Source of the DNA: an uncultured Bacteroidota bacterium
GTDB lineage: Bacteria > Bacteroidota > Ignavibacteria > UBA10030 > UBA8401
Length of the DNA: 61,092 nt
Assembly (NCBI GenBank): GCA_937920105.1
Contig: CALETH010000090.1
Coordinates: 1 to 61,092, forward strand
Reading direction: 5' to 3'
Below the pieces are notes generated by a model. The model saw only the letters and a list, made by a program, of their open reading frames with translations, ran no database searches and was not told the DNA's origin. Position 1 is the stretch's first letter, and each line of letters opens with the position of its first letter. Positions 34,000 to 44,600 of the stretch are shown in pieces. The position numbers and the translations under genes were made by a program.

Positions 34000-34278
34000 T
34001 TATGTCGTTTCCTCTTTTTTCACACCAGGATGTCCACGAAAAACTCTTGTTGGTGCAAACTCTCCCAATTTATGTCCAACCATTACTTCTTGAACATAGA
34101 TTGGAATAAATTTATTTCCATTATGAACAGCAAAAGTATGTCCAACAAATTCCGGCGAAATTGTTGAAGAGCGTGACCAAGTTTTAATTACTTGTTTTTT
34201 GTTAGATTTATTCAACGCTTCAACTTTTTTCAACAACTTTAGGTCTATAAAAGGACCTTTTTTTAAGGAACGACTCAT
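34000..34278 (-). CDS. rpsS: 30S ribosomal protein S19
   Basis: Small-subunit head protein. MSRSLKKGPFIDLKLLKKVE, TWSRSSTISPEFVGHTFAVH and GHKLGEFAPTRVFRGHPG are diagnostic; 92 residues. Confidence 0.98.
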   Translation of the reverse strand: MSRSLKKGPFIDLKLLKKVEALNKSNKKQVIKTWSRSSTISPEFVGHTFAVHNGNKFIPIYVQEVMVGHKLGEFAPTRVFRGHPGVKKEETT

Positions 34279-34297
34279 AATATTAAAATCTTATATT

Positions 34298-35122
34298 TTA
34301 TTTTCTTCGTTTTACAATATATTTATTAGATTGTTTTTTTGGTTTTCGCGTTTTTAGTCCTTTAGATTTTTGTCCCCATGGACTTACTGGATGACCACCA
34401 CCAGAAGTTTTTCCGGCACCACCACCCATAGGATGGTCAACAGGATTCATTGCAACACCGCGAACATGTGGACGCAATCCTAACCAACGAGAACGACCTG
34501 CTTTACCAATACTGATATTTTCATGGTCCGCATTACCTAATGCACCAATTGTTGCATAACATGTATTTCGCACGTTGCGAACTTCACCTGAAGGAAATTT
34601 TAACATCACAAAGTTTCCTTCTTTTGCTTGCACTGTTGCAAAGTTTCCTGCACTTCGAGCAATTTGTCCGCCTTTACCTTCTTTTAATTCTATATTATGA
34701 ATTTGTGTATTAACAGGAATATCTTTTAATGGCATCGCATTACCATTTTTAATTTCCACACCTTCACCAGCAATAATTCGTTCGTCAACTTTTATTCCTT
34801 CAGGAGCAAGAATATATCTTTTTTCTCCATCTTTGTAAACAACTAATGCAATTCTTGTTGAACGATTAGGGTCATACTGAATAGAATCTATTTTTCCTTC
34901 AATATTTCTTTTATCTCTTTTGAAATCAATAATACGATATTGACGTTTGTGCCCACCACCTCTATGACGTGATGTAACATGCCCATGATTATTCCTTCCA
35001 CCACTTTTCGGAAGTGGTGCTAATAAAGATTTTTCTGGAGTTGTTGAAGTAATTTCTTCAAACGTTGCAATAGAATAAAATCTTGTTGCAGGTGTTCTTG
35101 GTTTTAATTTTCGTAATGCCAT
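34298..35122 (-). CDS. rplB: 50S ribosomal protein L2
   Basis: Required for subunit association and peptidyl transferase assembly. NNHGHVTSRHRGGGHKRQYR, GKAGRSRWLGLRPHVRGVAM and NPVDHPMGGGAGKTSGGGHP (with the key histidine) are intact; 274 residues. Confidence 0.98.
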   Translation of the reverse strand: MALRKLKPRTPATRFYSIATFEEITSTTPEKSLLAPLPKSGGRNNHGHVTSRHRGGGHKRQYRIIDFKRDKRNIEGKIDSIQYDPNRSTRIALVVYKDGEKRYILAPEGIKVDERIIAGEGVEIKNGNAMPLKDIPVNTQIHNIELKEGKGGQIARSAGNFATVQAKEGNFVMLKFPSGEVRNVRNTCYATIGALGNADHENISIGKAGRSRWLGLRPHVRGVAMNPVDHPMGGGAGKTSGGGHPVSPWGQKSKGLKTRKPKKQSNKYIVKRRK

Positions 35123-35129
35123 AAATATC

Positions 35130-35420
35130 TTATACGTTTTCTAGTAAATTAATACTAAATCCATCTTTCAAAGTAACAATTGCTTTTTTCCAATCAGATT
35201 TTTTTCCGGAAAACACTCCTTTACGAGTCATCATTGATTTTGATTTTCCTTCATAAATCATTGTTCGAACACTGCTTACTTTTACATTAAATTTTTTTTC
35301 AACTGCTTTAGCAATTTCTATTTTATTAGATTTTATATTTACCTCAAAAGCGTATTGACGCTGTTTTTCAAGCGAGGTCATTCTTTCTGATAACAACGGT
35401 TGTATTAAAATAGAATACAT
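35130..35420 (-). CDS. rplW: 50S ribosomal protein L23
   Basis: Exit-site docking protein. PLLSERMTSLEKQRQYAFEV, EIAKAVEKKFNVKVSSVRTM and the C-terminal KKAIVTLKDG match; 96 residues. Confidence 0.97.
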   Translation of the reverse strand: MYSILIQPLLSERMTSLEKQRQYAFEVNIKSNKIEIAKAVEKKFNVKVSSVRTMIYEGKSKSMMTRKGVFSGKKSDWKKAIVTLKDGFSINLLENV

Positions 35421-35439
35421 GTTTTTTAAAATTTATTTT

Positions 35440-36069
35440 TCAATTATTAAAAGTTTTTTGAATAACATCAATAGAACTTTTTTGCAATAACAACATTTTA
35501 TTATTCAAAATTTCATACGTTGATGCTTTTGCTGCTTCTAAGATATTTAATGTTGGAATGTTTCTTCCAGATTTCCAAACATTAGCATCATGTTGATGAA
35601 CAAGCAATAATACTTTCTTTGAATCTATATTTAATGCTTTCAAAATTGAAACCATATCTTTTGTTTTTGGTGCATCAAAAGTAAAATCTTCTATCACTAT
35701 TAACTGACTATCTTTTACTTTATATGATAGAGCAGATTTACGAGCAAGTCGTTTTACTTTAAGAGGTAGTTTAATAACATAATCATGTGGTGTAGGACCA
35801 AAAATTGAACCACCACCTTTGTGCAATGGAGAACGTGATGTTCCTTGACGTGCACGACCTGTTTTCTTTTGAGCAAATGGTTTTTTTCCTCCACCACGTA
35901 CTTCATTTCTTGGTTTTACTTTATGAGTTCCTTGTCTTTGATTTGCCATATAGGAACGGACAGCCATATAAATTGCGTGGTCATGAGGGGCAATTTCAAA
36001 AATAGATGGGTCAAGCGTTACCGTTTCCCCAGATTTTGTTCCATCTTTTCTATAAACATCAAAAGTCAT
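35440..36069 (-). CDS. rplD: 50S ribosomal protein L4
   Basis: Exit-tunnel protein; in several bacteria it represses the S10 operon. The extended loop GGGKKPFAQKKTGRARQGTS and SPLHKGGGSIFGPTPHDYVI are diagnostic; 209 residues. Confidence 0.97.
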   Translation of the reverse strand: MTFDVYRKDGTKSGETVTLDPSIFEIAPHDHAIYMAVRSYMANQRQGTHKVKPRNEVRGGGKKPFAQKKTGRARQGTSRSPLHKGGGSIFGPTPHDYVIKLPLKVKRLARKSALSYKVKDSQLIVIEDFTFDAPKTKDMVSILKALNIDSKKVLLLVHQHDANVWKSGRNIPTLNILEAAKASTYEILNNKMLLLQKSSIDVIQKTFNN

Positions 36070-36089
36070 AAATTCTCAAATTTTTATTT

Positions 36090-36713
36090 TTACTTTGTTA
36101 CAACAACGTAAGTATTTTTTGCACCGGGAATAGAACCTTTTACTAATAAAAGATTTGATTCTGCTATTACTTGTAATACAAGAAGGTTTTTTACTGTTAC
36201 ATTTTCAAAACCCATTCTTCCTGCCATACGCATTCCTTTAAAAACGCGTGATGGATATGATGAACCACCAATTGAGCCAGGCGCACGAACTCTATCAGAT
36301 TGACCATGCGTTGTCATACCAACACCACCAAAATGATGCCTCCGAACAACACCTTGAAAACCCTTTCCTTTTGATTTCGCTGTTATTGATACTTTATCAC
36401 CTTTAGTAAAAGCGTCAACTTTTACTTCTGCACCAACTGTTAATTTATCTACATTGGAAAAATTTCGAAATTCACGAAGAAGCCGCATTGGTTTTACATT
36501 TGATTTTGCAAAATGACCTTTTTCAGGCTTGTTCACCAAACGTTCTTTTTTTTCATCGAAACCAAGTTGCACTGCTTCGTAACCATCTTTTGCTTTTGTG
36601 CGAATTTGTGTTATATAGCATGGTCCTGCTTGTATTACTGTGCAAGGAACAGCAACACCATTCTCATCAAAAATACTTGTCATTCCAATTTTTTTGCCTA
36701 ATATTCCACTCAC
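36090..36713 (-). CDS. rplC: 50S ribosomal protein L3
   Basis: Early assembly protein near the peptidyl transferase centre. I start at the GTG at 36713 (MSGILGKKIGMTSIFDENG) because AAGGAG lies ten bases upstream; a further GTG ten codons up would place that site inside the gene. FQGVVRRHHFGGVGMTTHGQ and GSSYPSRVFKGMRMAGRMG are conserved; 207 residues. Confidence 0.96.
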   Translation of the reverse strand: MSGILGKKIGMTSIFDENGVAVPCTVIQAGPCYITQIRTKAKDGYEAVQLGFDEKKERLVNKPEKGHFAKSNVKPMRLLREFRNFSNVDKLTVGAEVKVDAFTKGDKVSITAKSKGKGFQGVVRRHHFGGVGMTTHGQSDRVRAPGSIGGSSYPSRVFKGMRMAGRMGFENVTVKNLLVLQVIAESNLLLVKGSIPGAKNTYVVVTK

Positions 36714-36779
36714 CGTTATAATACTCCTTATTTTATCACTCACTTAAAAAGTGTAAAATACTATTTTCTAATTTTATTG

Positions 36780-37088
36780 TTAACCTTTAATCTCAACATC
36801 AACACCGGCTGGCAAATCTAACTTCATTAATGCATCAACAGTTTTTGAGCCAGAAGTTAAAATATCTATCAATCGTTTATGAGAACGAATTTCAAATTGT
36901 TCTCGCGATTTTTTATCTACGTGTGGAGAACGCAATACCGTGTACACTGAACGTTTCGTTGGAAGCGGAATTGGTCCAGCAACAACCGCTCCGGTAGATT
37001 TTGCGGTTTTGATAATTTTTTCTGCCGACTTATCTATAAGATTATGGTCGTAAGATTTTAATTTGATACGTATTTTTTGTCCAGCCAT
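36780..37088 (-). CDS. rpsJ: 30S ribosomal protein S10
   Basis: Small-subunit head protein and NusE of antitermination complexes. MAGQKIRIKLKSYDHNLIDK, VAGPIPLPTKRSVYTVLRSP and DLPAGVDVEIKG match; 102 residues. First gene of the S10 segment, following tuf. Confidence 0.97.
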   Translation of the reverse strand: MAGQKIRIKLKSYDHNLIDKSAEKIIKTAKSTGAVVAGPIPLPTKRSVYTVLRSPHVDKKSREQFEIRSHKRLIDILTSGSKTVDALMKLDLPAGVDVEIKG

Positions 37089-37119
37089 TATTGTATTATT
37101 TTTAAATAAAGCTTTTCGT

Positions 37120-37152
37120 AACCCTGCCAGAGTTTTAAACTCTGACAGGGTT
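37120..37152. repeat. Palindrome in the tuf-rpsJ gap
   Basis: Arms AACCCTGCCAGAGTTT and AAACTCTGACAGGGTT form a nearly perfect 33-base hairpin in the gap between tuf and rpsJ. A close sister lies in the rpoC-rpsL gap (41629-41661). On the minus strand the sequence after it (ACGAAAAGC) is not a T-tract, so it is unlikely to be an efficient terminator. Confidence 0.75.
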
Positions 37153-37166
37153 CTTTTGCAAAATTT

Positions 37167-38366
37167 TTATTCTAAGATTTTTGTTACAACACCACGTCCA
37201 ACAGTTCTACCACCTTCACGGATGGCAAAACGAAGACCTTCATCCATAGCAATATTACTAATAAGTTCGATGTTAAGATTATCAACATCATCACCAGGCA
37301 TAACCATTTGAACACTCTCTGGTAAAGTTACGATACCAGTAACGTCAGTTGTTCTAAAATAAAACTGTGGACGATAGTTAGCAGCAAATGGAGTATGACG
37401 TCCGCCTTCTTCTTTTTTCAACACATATACTTTTGCTAAGAATTTTTTGTGTGGAGTAATGGAACCGGGTTTTACAACAACCATTCCTCTTTCCAATTCT
37501 TCTTTTTCAACACCACGTAATAATAAACCCGCATTATCACCAGCACGAACTTCGTCTACTTCTTTACGAAACATTTCTGCTCCAATAACAACAGATTTTT
37601 TATTTTGTCCAAGACCAATAATTTCAACTTCATCTGCAACTTTTGCACTACCACGTTCAATACGTCCAGTACCTACAGTTCCACGTCCTTTAATAGAAAA
37701 CACATCTTCAATAGACATTAAGAATGGTTTATCTAAATCACGAATTGGTTCTGGAACAAATTCATCTAACGCTTTTAATAAATCCAAAATTGGTTTTGCT
37801 TCAGCACTATTGACATCTTGCGTTGCTAATGCTGCGTTTGAACGACCACGAATAATTGGTGTTTTATCTCCAGGAAAACCATTTTTTGTTAACAAATCTC
37901 TAATTTCTTCTTCAACAAGGTCAATCAAATCTGCATCCGCTAAATCAATTTTATTAAGAAATACTACAATGTGATTTACACCAACTTGACGCGCCAACAA
38001 AACGTGTTCGCGTGTTTGAGGCATCACACTATCAGCAGCAGAAACAACAAGAATAGCACCGTCCATTTGAGCAGCACCAGTAATCATATTTTTTACATAA
38101 TCGGCGTGACCGGGACAATCAATGTGAGCATAGTGTCGTTTTTCACTTTCGTACTCAACGTGAGATGCTGCAATTGTTACTGTTTTATTTTCATCACGAA
38201 TAGTACCACCTTTTGTAATTTCAGCATAGGACCTTTTTTCCGCCATTCCACGTAAACTAGAAACATGAACCATTGCTGCTGTTAAAGTACTTTTTCCGTG
38301 GTCAACGTGACCAATCGTTCCAACATTAACATGTGGTTTTGTGCGATTAAATTTCTCTTTTGCCAT
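37167..38366 (-). CDS. tuf: Elongation factor Tu with divergent switch I
   Basis: GTPase that delivers aminoacyl-tRNA to the ribosome. The 399-residue length, GHVDHGKS P-loop (19-26), DCPGH (83-87), NKID (138-141) and the domain II/III blocks (SIEDVFSIKGRGTVGTGRIE, AIREGGRTVGRGVVTKILE) are EF-Tu. Two regions are not standard: switch I (about 44-69) reads SYAEITKGGTIRDENKTVTI, keeping the key threonine (Thr64) but losing the usual E-K-A-R-G-I-T-I pattern, and the G5 loop reads GRSN (174-177) instead of the common GSAL. P-loop residue 26 is Ser. GAGGAG precedes the ATG. Normal position after fusA; no second copy is in the window. Confidence 0.95.
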   Translation of the reverse strand: MAKEKFNRTKPHVNVGTIGHVDHGKSTLTAAMVHVSSLRGMAEKRSYAEITKGGTIRDENKTVTIAASHVEYESEKRHYAHIDCPGHADYVKNMITGAAQMDGAILVVSAADSVMPQTREHVLLARQVGVNHIVVFLNKIDLADADLIDLVEEEIRDLLTKNGFPGDKTPIIRGRSNAALATQDVNSAEAKPILDLLKALDEFVPEPIRDLDKPFLMSIEDVFSIKGRGTVGTGRIERGSAKVADEVEIIGLGQNKKSVVIGAEMFRKEVDEVRAGDNAGLLLRGVEKEELERGMVVVKPGSITPHKKFLAKVYVLKKEEGGRHTPFAANYRPQFYFRTTDVTGIVTLPESVQMVMPGDDVDNLNIELISNIAMDEGLRFAIREGGRTVGRGVVTKILE

Positions 38367-38422
38367 GAAAACTTCTCCTCAATAACTTAATAATGATAAT
38401 AAAATAATTTTATTTTTAAATA

Positions 38423-40522
38423 TTATTGTTTTACTTCTTTTCCTTTTACTTTTTCAATAATTTGTTCAGAAATAGAACGTGGTGTTTCATCATAATGAGA
38501 AAATTGCATTGTATATAATGCTCTTCCCTGAGTCATGGAACGCATTTGAGTTGCATATCCAAACATTTCAGAAAGTGGAACCATCGCTTTTACTACTTGC
38601 GCATCTTTACGAGCACTAATTCCTTCAATTCTACCTCGACGGGAATTTAAGTCTCCCATAATATCACCAAGATATTCTTCAGGAGTAACTACTTCAACAG
38701 CCATAATTGGTTCCAAAATAACTGGGTCTGCTTTTTTGGCTGCTGCTTGAAATCCCATTGAACCAGCAATCTTAAATGCCATTTCAGAAGAATCCACATC
38801 ATGATATGAACCATCAAATAATGTTACCTTTATATCTTCCATTGGATATCCAGCAAGAATTCCATTTTTCATGGCTTCTTTAATTCCTTCAGAAGTTGGC
38901 TTCACAAATTCTCGAGGAACTGAACCACCAACGATTGTTTCTTGGAATTCGTATCCTTTTCCTTTTTCATTCGGTTCAACTTCAAGCCAAACGTGTCCAT
39001 ATTGACCTTTTCCACCAGATTGACGTATAAATTTTCCTTCTGCTTGAACTTTTTTTCTAATAGTTTCTTTATAAGCAACCTGTGGTTTTCCAACATTGGC
39101 TTCAACTTTAAATTCACGCTTCATTCGGTCAACAAGAATTTCCAAATGTAACTCACCCATTCCACCAATAATTGTTTGACCCGTTTCTTCGTTGGTTGAA
39201 ACTTTAAATGTTGGGTCTTCTTCAGCCAATTTTTGTAACGCCTCACCCATTTTTTCTTGGTCTGCTTTTGTTTTTGGTTCTATTGCTTGATGAATAACTG
39301 GTTCAGGAAATACCATTTTTTCTAAAATGATAATATCATCTTCTGAACACAATGTATCACCAGTGCGTGTATTTTTAAAACCAATCGCCGCTAAAATATC
39401 TCCAGTATACCCTTCATCAACATCTTCACGATGATTAGCGTGCATACGCAATACACGACCAATTCGTTCTTTTTTATCGCTCGTAGAATTATAGATATAA
39501 GAACCTGCTTTTACAGTACCACTATACACTCTAAAAAATGTTAACCGACCAACAAATGGGTCAGTCATAATTTTAAATGCTAGCGCTGTGAATTTTTCAT
39601 TGTCAGCAATTTTACGTGTAACTTCATCTTTTAAATTTTGATGATGTCCAACTATTTTTCCATCATTAACATCTATTGGAGAAGGAAGATATGCTATTAC
39701 AGAATCCAATAACATTTGCACACCTTTATTTTTGAAAGATGAACCGCAAAGCACTGGAATAATTTTTACCTTTAAACATGCACGACGTAAAACATCTACA
39801 ATTTCTTTTGTAGTAATATCTTTCCCTTCAAGATATTTTTCTAATAAAGTATCATCTTCTTCAGAAACTGCTTCCAACATTTTTGTTCGATATTCAACGG
39901 CAAGAGATTGTAAATCAGCAGGAATATCTATTTCATCCCATGTCATTCCTTGAGATTCTTCATGAAAAATTCTCGCTTTCATTGTCACCAAATCGATAAT
40001 TCCTTTAAACAAATCACCTTGACCAACTGGTAATTGAATAGGAATTGCATTTGCCCCAAGTCGCTCTTTCATCATTGCTACAACACCAAGGAAATCCGCA
40101 CCAATACGGTCCATTTTATTAACAAAAGCAATTCTTGGTACGCCGTACTTATCCGCCTGACGCCATACTGTTTCAGATTGTGGTTCAACACCACCAACAG
40201 AACAAAACAAGGCAACCGCACCATCCAATACACGCAAAGAACGCTCTACTTCTATAGTAAAATCTACGTGACCCGGAGTATCTATAATATTGATACGATT
40301 ATCTCTCCAAAAACATGTGGTTGCAGCAGATGTAATAGTAATTCCACGCTCTTTTTCTTGCTCCATCCAATCCATCGTTGCACCACCTTCATGCACTTCA
40401 CCCATCCGATGTAAAACACCAGTATAAAATAATATACGCTCTGTCGTTGTCGTTTTACCGGCATCGATATGAGCCATAATTCCAATATTTCTAGTTTTTT
40501 CTAATGAATACTTTCTTGACAT
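38423..40522 (-). CDS. fusA: Elongation factor G
   Basis: Translocase GTPase of 699 residues. G1 AHIDAGKTTTTER, G2 MEQEKERGITITSAATTCFW, G3 DTPGHVDF and G4 NKMDRIG are all canonical. Domain IV carries KGQYGHVWLEVEP and GGSVPREFVKPTSEGIKEAM, and domain V EMFGYATQMRSMTQGRALYT. Its normal switch I contrasts with that of the neighbouring tuf. Confidence 0.98.
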   Translation of the reverse strand: MSRKYSLEKTRNIGIMAHIDAGKTTTTERILFYTGVLHRMGEVHEGGATMDWMEQEKERGITITSAATTCFWRDNRINIIDTPGHVDFTIEVERSLRVLDGAVALFCSVGGVEPQSETVWRQADKYGVPRIAFVNKMDRIGADFLGVVAMMKERLGANAIPIQLPVGQGDLFKGIIDLVTMKARIFHEESQGMTWDEIDIPADLQSLAVEYRTKMLEAVSEEDDTLLEKYLEGKDITTKEIVDVLRRACLKVKIIPVLCGSSFKNKGVQMLLDSVIAYLPSPIDVNDGKIVGHHQNLKDEVTRKIADNEKFTALAFKIMTDPFVGRLTFFRVYSGTVKAGSYIYNSTSDKKERIGRVLRMHANHREDVDEGYTGDILAAIGFKNTRTGDTLCSEDDIIILEKMVFPEPVIHQAIEPKTKADQEKMGEALQKLAEEDPTFKVSTNEETGQTIIGGMGELHLEILVDRMKREFKVEANVGKPQVAYKETIRKKVQAEGKFIRQSGGKGQYGHVWLEVEPNEKGKGYEFQETIVGGSVPREFVKPTSEGIKEAMKNGILAGYPMEDIKVTLFDGSYHDVDSSEMAFKIAGSMGFQAAAKKADPVILEPIMAVEVVTPEEYLGDIMGDLNSRRGRIEGISARKDAQVVKAMVPLSEMFGYATQMRSMTQGRALYTMQFSHYDETPRSISEQIIEKVKGKEVKQ

Positions 40523-40598
40523 AAAAATTCTTTTACGATTTCTCTTTCGTTATTAAAACACTTTTAAAATTGCAATAAAGCATCTTTTTATTCAAAAT

Positions 40599-40628
40599 GG
40601 ATTCCCGCTAAAAACATGCGGGAATGAC
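40599..40628. repeat. GAATGAC-family palindrome in the fusA-rpsG gap
   Basis: Stem ATTCCCGC/GCGGGAAT around TAAAAACAT with GG before and GAC after. It differs from 5981-6010 by one loop base. It lies in the gap downstream of rpsG within the str segment. Confidence 0.75.
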
Positions 40629-40639
40629 GCTTTTTTTGC

Positions 40640-41107
40640 TTACCACTTAAAGTGAGCAAATGCTTTATTCGCTTCTGCCATACGATGTGTATCTTCTTTT
40701 TTCTTTATGGCACCACCTTCATTATTTGCGGCGGAAACTATTTCTGCTGCCAACTTAGAAGACATCGATTTTTCTGAACGTTCGTTTGCGTAGGTAATTA
40801 ACCAGCGGATAGCAAGAGCGGTTCGCCGTTCAGGACGAACTTCTGTGGGAACTTGATATGTTGCCCCTCCAACCCTTCTCGCCTTTACCTCTATAACTGG
40901 GGAAACATTGGCAATTGCTTTTTTAAAAACATCCATTGAGGGTGTTTTTGACTTTTCACCGACTACATCTAACGCGTCATACATTATTGATTGCGCAATT
41001 TGTTTTTTTCCATCCTTCATAATGGAATTAATAAATCGAGCAACCAATAAATCGTTATACTTTGGGTCTCCAAACGTCAATCTTTTAATTGATTTCTTTT
41101 TTCTCAT
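40640..41107 (-). CDS. rpsG: 30S ribosomal protein S7
   Basis: Head assembly initiator contacting E-site tRNA. SIKRLTFGDPKYNDLLVARF, VIEVKARRVGGATYQVPTEV and MAEANKAFAHFKW are diagnostic; 155 residues. Starts six bases after the rpsL stop. Confidence 0.98.
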   Translation of the reverse strand: MRKKKSIKRLTFGDPKYNDLLVARFINSIMKDGKKQIAQSIMYDALDVVGEKSKTPSMDVFKKAIANVSPVIEVKARRVGGATYQVPTEVRPERRTALAIRWLITYANERSEKSMSSKLAAEIVSAANNEGGAIKKKEDTHRMAEANKAFAHFKW

Positions 41108-41113
41108 AAAACT

Positions 41114-41509
41114 TTACTTTTTAGCTCTTTTTACTCCGTAAAGAGAACGTCTTTGATTACGACGATTATTTGCTGGGTCGTGACCTTCAGCACCCGTAGC
41201 ATCCAACGCTCCTCTTACGATATGATAACGAACACCTGGTAAATCTTTTACTCTTCCACCACGAATAAGTACTATAGAGTGTTCTTGAAGATTATGTCCT
41301 TCACCGGGAATGTATGCAGTTACTTCAATTCCATTTGTTAAACGAACACGAGCAACTTTTCGCAAAGCAGAGTTTGGTTTTTTAGGAGTTGTGGTATAGA
41401 CTCTTGTGCATACACCGCGTTTTTGTGGACTTGATTCCAACGCTGGTGATTTACTTTTTACAACACTTTTTTTACGACCTAATCTTACTAATTGATTAAT
41501 TGTTGGCAA
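41114..41509 (-). CDS. rpsL: 30S ribosomal protein S12
   Basis: Decoding-centre protein. TTG start at 41509 (MPTINQLVRLGRKK) with AAGGA upstream. The two streptomycin-critical lysines are wild type, in TTTPKKPNSALRK and GRVKDLPGVRYHIVRG. 131 residues. Confidence 0.98.
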   Translation of the reverse strand: MPTINQLVRLGRKKSVVKSKSPALESSPQKRGVCTRVYTTTPKKPNSALRKVARVRLTNGIEVTAYIPGEGHNLQEHSIVLIRGGRVKDLPGVRYHIVRGALDATGAEGHDPANNRRNQRRSLYGVKRAKK

Positions 41510-41628
41510 TGCTATTTCCTTACTTATTTTTTTGCTTTTTTTACTATGGTGAAAAGTCTATTAATATATAAAAAGATTTTATTGTTGTCAACTATTTTTT
41601 AAAAAATATTTTTTGTATCGCAATTCAA

Positions 41629-41661
41629 AACCCTGCCAAAGTTTTAAACTCTGACAGGGTT
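41629..41661. repeat. Palindrome in the rpoC-rpsL gap
   Basis: Arms AACCCTGCCAAAGTTT and AAACTCTGACAGGGTT; one mismatch compared with the sister at 37120-37152. It lies just past the rpoC stop. The following 120 bases to rpsL are AT-rich (TTTTTTAAAAAATATTTTTT) and hold no gene. Confidence 0.75.
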
Positions 41662-41671
41662 CTACAAAATA

Positions 41672-44600
41672 TTATTTTCTTTTTCTTGTTGAGACTTCTT
41701 CTTCCGCAACTTCTTCCATATCGTTTTCTGATGTTACTAAAACTTTGTGGAATTTTTTCAAACCAGTTCCGGCGGGAATAAGGTGTCCCATAATAACATT
41801 TTCTTTTAGTCCAAGAAGATTATCAACTTTACCTTCTATTGCAGCATCGGTTAAAACTTTTGTTGTTTCTTGGAATGATGCAGCAGAAATAAAACTATCT
41901 GTTGAAAGTGATGCTGTTGTTATTCCTAATAATATTGGTTCGGACATTGCTGTTTCTGCATCGCGATACTCAATAACTTTCTTTTCTTTTTTCTTTAATT
42001 CTGCATTGAGTTCTTTTACTACTTTCTTTTCAACGATTGCATAATTTTTTAATTTGGAATCTCCTTTTTCTTCGATGACAACCATTCCTGCAAGTTTTGC
42101 ATTTTCTTCTTCAAAGCGTATTTTATCAATATTATCTCCTTCTAAAAATCTTGTATCGCCTGAATCCGTAATACATACTTTTTGCATCATTTGTTTTACA
42201 ATGATTTCAATATGTTTATCGTTGATTTTTACACCTTGCATACGATACACTTCTTGAATTTCATTCACAAGATATTCTTGCACTGTACCAGTACCTTTAA
42301 TTTTTAAAATATCATGTGGATTAATTGCTCCATCACTTAATCGTTCACCACTGCGAATGAAATCATTTTCTTGAACAAGAATATGTCTTCCAAATGGAAC
42401 GAGGTACGTTTTCATTTCTTTTTTATCGGTACTTTCTATGATAATTTCTCTTGCTCCACGTTTTTGATTTCCGAATTTTACGGTACCATCTATTTCACTT
42501 ACGATGGATGGTTCTGCTGGAGAGCGTGCTTCAAATAATTCTGTTACTCGGGGAAGACCTCCGGTAATATCTCGTGTTTTTCCAATATCTCTTGGAATTT
42601 TTACGAGTACTGTTCCCGCTGTAATTTCTTGTCCATTATCTATCATCAAGTGAGCACGGGTGGGAATAATGTATGTTGCAATTTTTGCTCCGCTTTTATT
42701 AGTAATAAGTAATGTTGGACTTAATGTTCTATCACGAGAATCTATAACAACTTTTTGAATGTGTCCTGTTTGTTCATCGGGTTCTTCACGATAGGTAACA
42801 TTTTCTTTAAGGTCTTGATATTTTACAATTCCAGAAAATTCTGAAACGATGGTTGCGTTGTATGGGTCCCAATCATAAATGAGTGTACCTTTTGCAATTT
42901 TTTCATCATCTTTTACATGCAAGTATGCACCGTAGGGAACGTCGTATTTGGTAAGTGTGCGATTATCATTATCAACAATGTTCACAATTCCACTTCGGCT
43001 GAGCGCAATGTATCGTTTACCTTCATCTGTGGAAATTGTTACGGTTTTTATTCCTTCATATTTTACTTTTCCATCAAACTTTGTTGCGATTTGTGATTGT
43101 GATGCGATAAGACTTGCCGTTCCTCCCGTGTGGAATGTTCGCAATGTTAATTGTGTTCCGGGTTCACCGATGGATTGTGCCGCGATTGTTCCGACGGCTT
43201 CTCCAACTTCCACAAGTTCTGCTGTTGTTAAATTTCTTCCATAACATTTTGCACAGATTCCGCGTTTTGCTTCGCAGGTAAGTACGGAACGAATTTCTAC
43301 TTCCTCTATTGATGTTTCAGAAATTATTTGTGCTTTTTCTTCATCAATAATTTCTCCGGCTTTCACAATAACTTTTTTGGTGTTTGGATATTTCACATCA
43401 TGCACAGCAACTCGTCCTAAAATTCTTTCGGCGAGTGGTTCTTTGATATCTTCTCCTTCTTTCAAGGCACCGGTAACTACTCCGCGTAAAGCACCGCAAT
43501 CTTCCATAGAAATAATTGCATCTTGTGCAACGTCAACAAGACGACGCGTTAAATATCCAGCATCTGCTGTTTTGAGTGCTGTATCAGCGAGACCTTTTCT
43601 TGCTCCGTGTGTTGAAATAAAGTATTCCAAAATTGAAAGTCCTTCACGGAAGTTTGAGAGAATTGGATTTTCAATAAGTTCTCCCGTTGCTCCGGAAAGT
43701 GATTTTTGTGGTTTCGCCATCAATCCACGCATTCCTGCGAGTTGACGTACTTGTTCTTTTGAACCACGGGCTCCAGAATCTATCATCATATAAAGAGAGT
43801 TAAATCCCTCTTTAGAATTTTGTAAGGATTCAAATAATCTTTCTGCTACACGGCTTGTTGTTCTTGTCCAAATATCAATAACTTTATTATAACGTTCTCC
43901 GTTGGTGATGAAACCGTTTTGATATTGTCGTTCTACTGCATCAACATCTTTTTGTGCTTTATTGATAAGTTCTTCTTTTTCTTTTGGTATTGCAACATCG
44001 GTTACGTTAACGGATAATCCGCCTTTCATTGCGTAGATGAATCCAAGATTTTTCATTTCATCTAAAAATTGTGCTGCTCTAAGATTTCCACATTTGTTAA
44101 ATACTGTTGCAATAATTTGTACTAATCTTTTTTTATTAAGAAGTTCATTGACGTATCCGATTTCTTTTGGTACGATTTCGTTAAAGATTACTCTTCCTGT
44201 TGTGGTTTCTATAATTTGGCTATCAATTCGTACTTTAATGCGTGCGTGTAAATCTAATTTTCCTTCATTGTACGCAATGATTACTTCTCTGGGTGATGAA
44301 CATATTCTTCCTTCTCCCATTACTCCGGTTTTGGATTTTGTGAGATAGTAGCATCCAAGAACTTGGTCTTGTGTTGGTGTAATGATTGGGGCACCACTTG
44401 CTGGAGAAAGTATGTTATGACTTGAAAGCATGAGGATACGTGCTTCTAATTGTGCATCGTACGAAAGTGGTACGTGCACTGCCATTTGGTCTCCATCAAA
44501 ATCTGCGTTGAATGCACTACACACCATTGGGTGAATACGAATTGCTTTTCCTTCTATTAATACTGGTTGGAATGCTTGAATTCCTAATCGGTGAAGCGTG

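Noticed and set aside
36714..36743. Longer L3 start ten codons upstream
   Set aside because: It would place the clear AAGGAG site inside the coding region and give a non-family N-terminus.
41114..41509. Streptomycin-resistance substitutions in S12
   Set aside because: Both critical lysine regions (TPKKPNSALRK and GRVKDLPGVRYH) are wild type.
17046..41661. CRISPR array from the recurring palindromes
   Set aside because: The copies are widely spaced, not in tandem, have no regular spacers and no cas genes are nearby.
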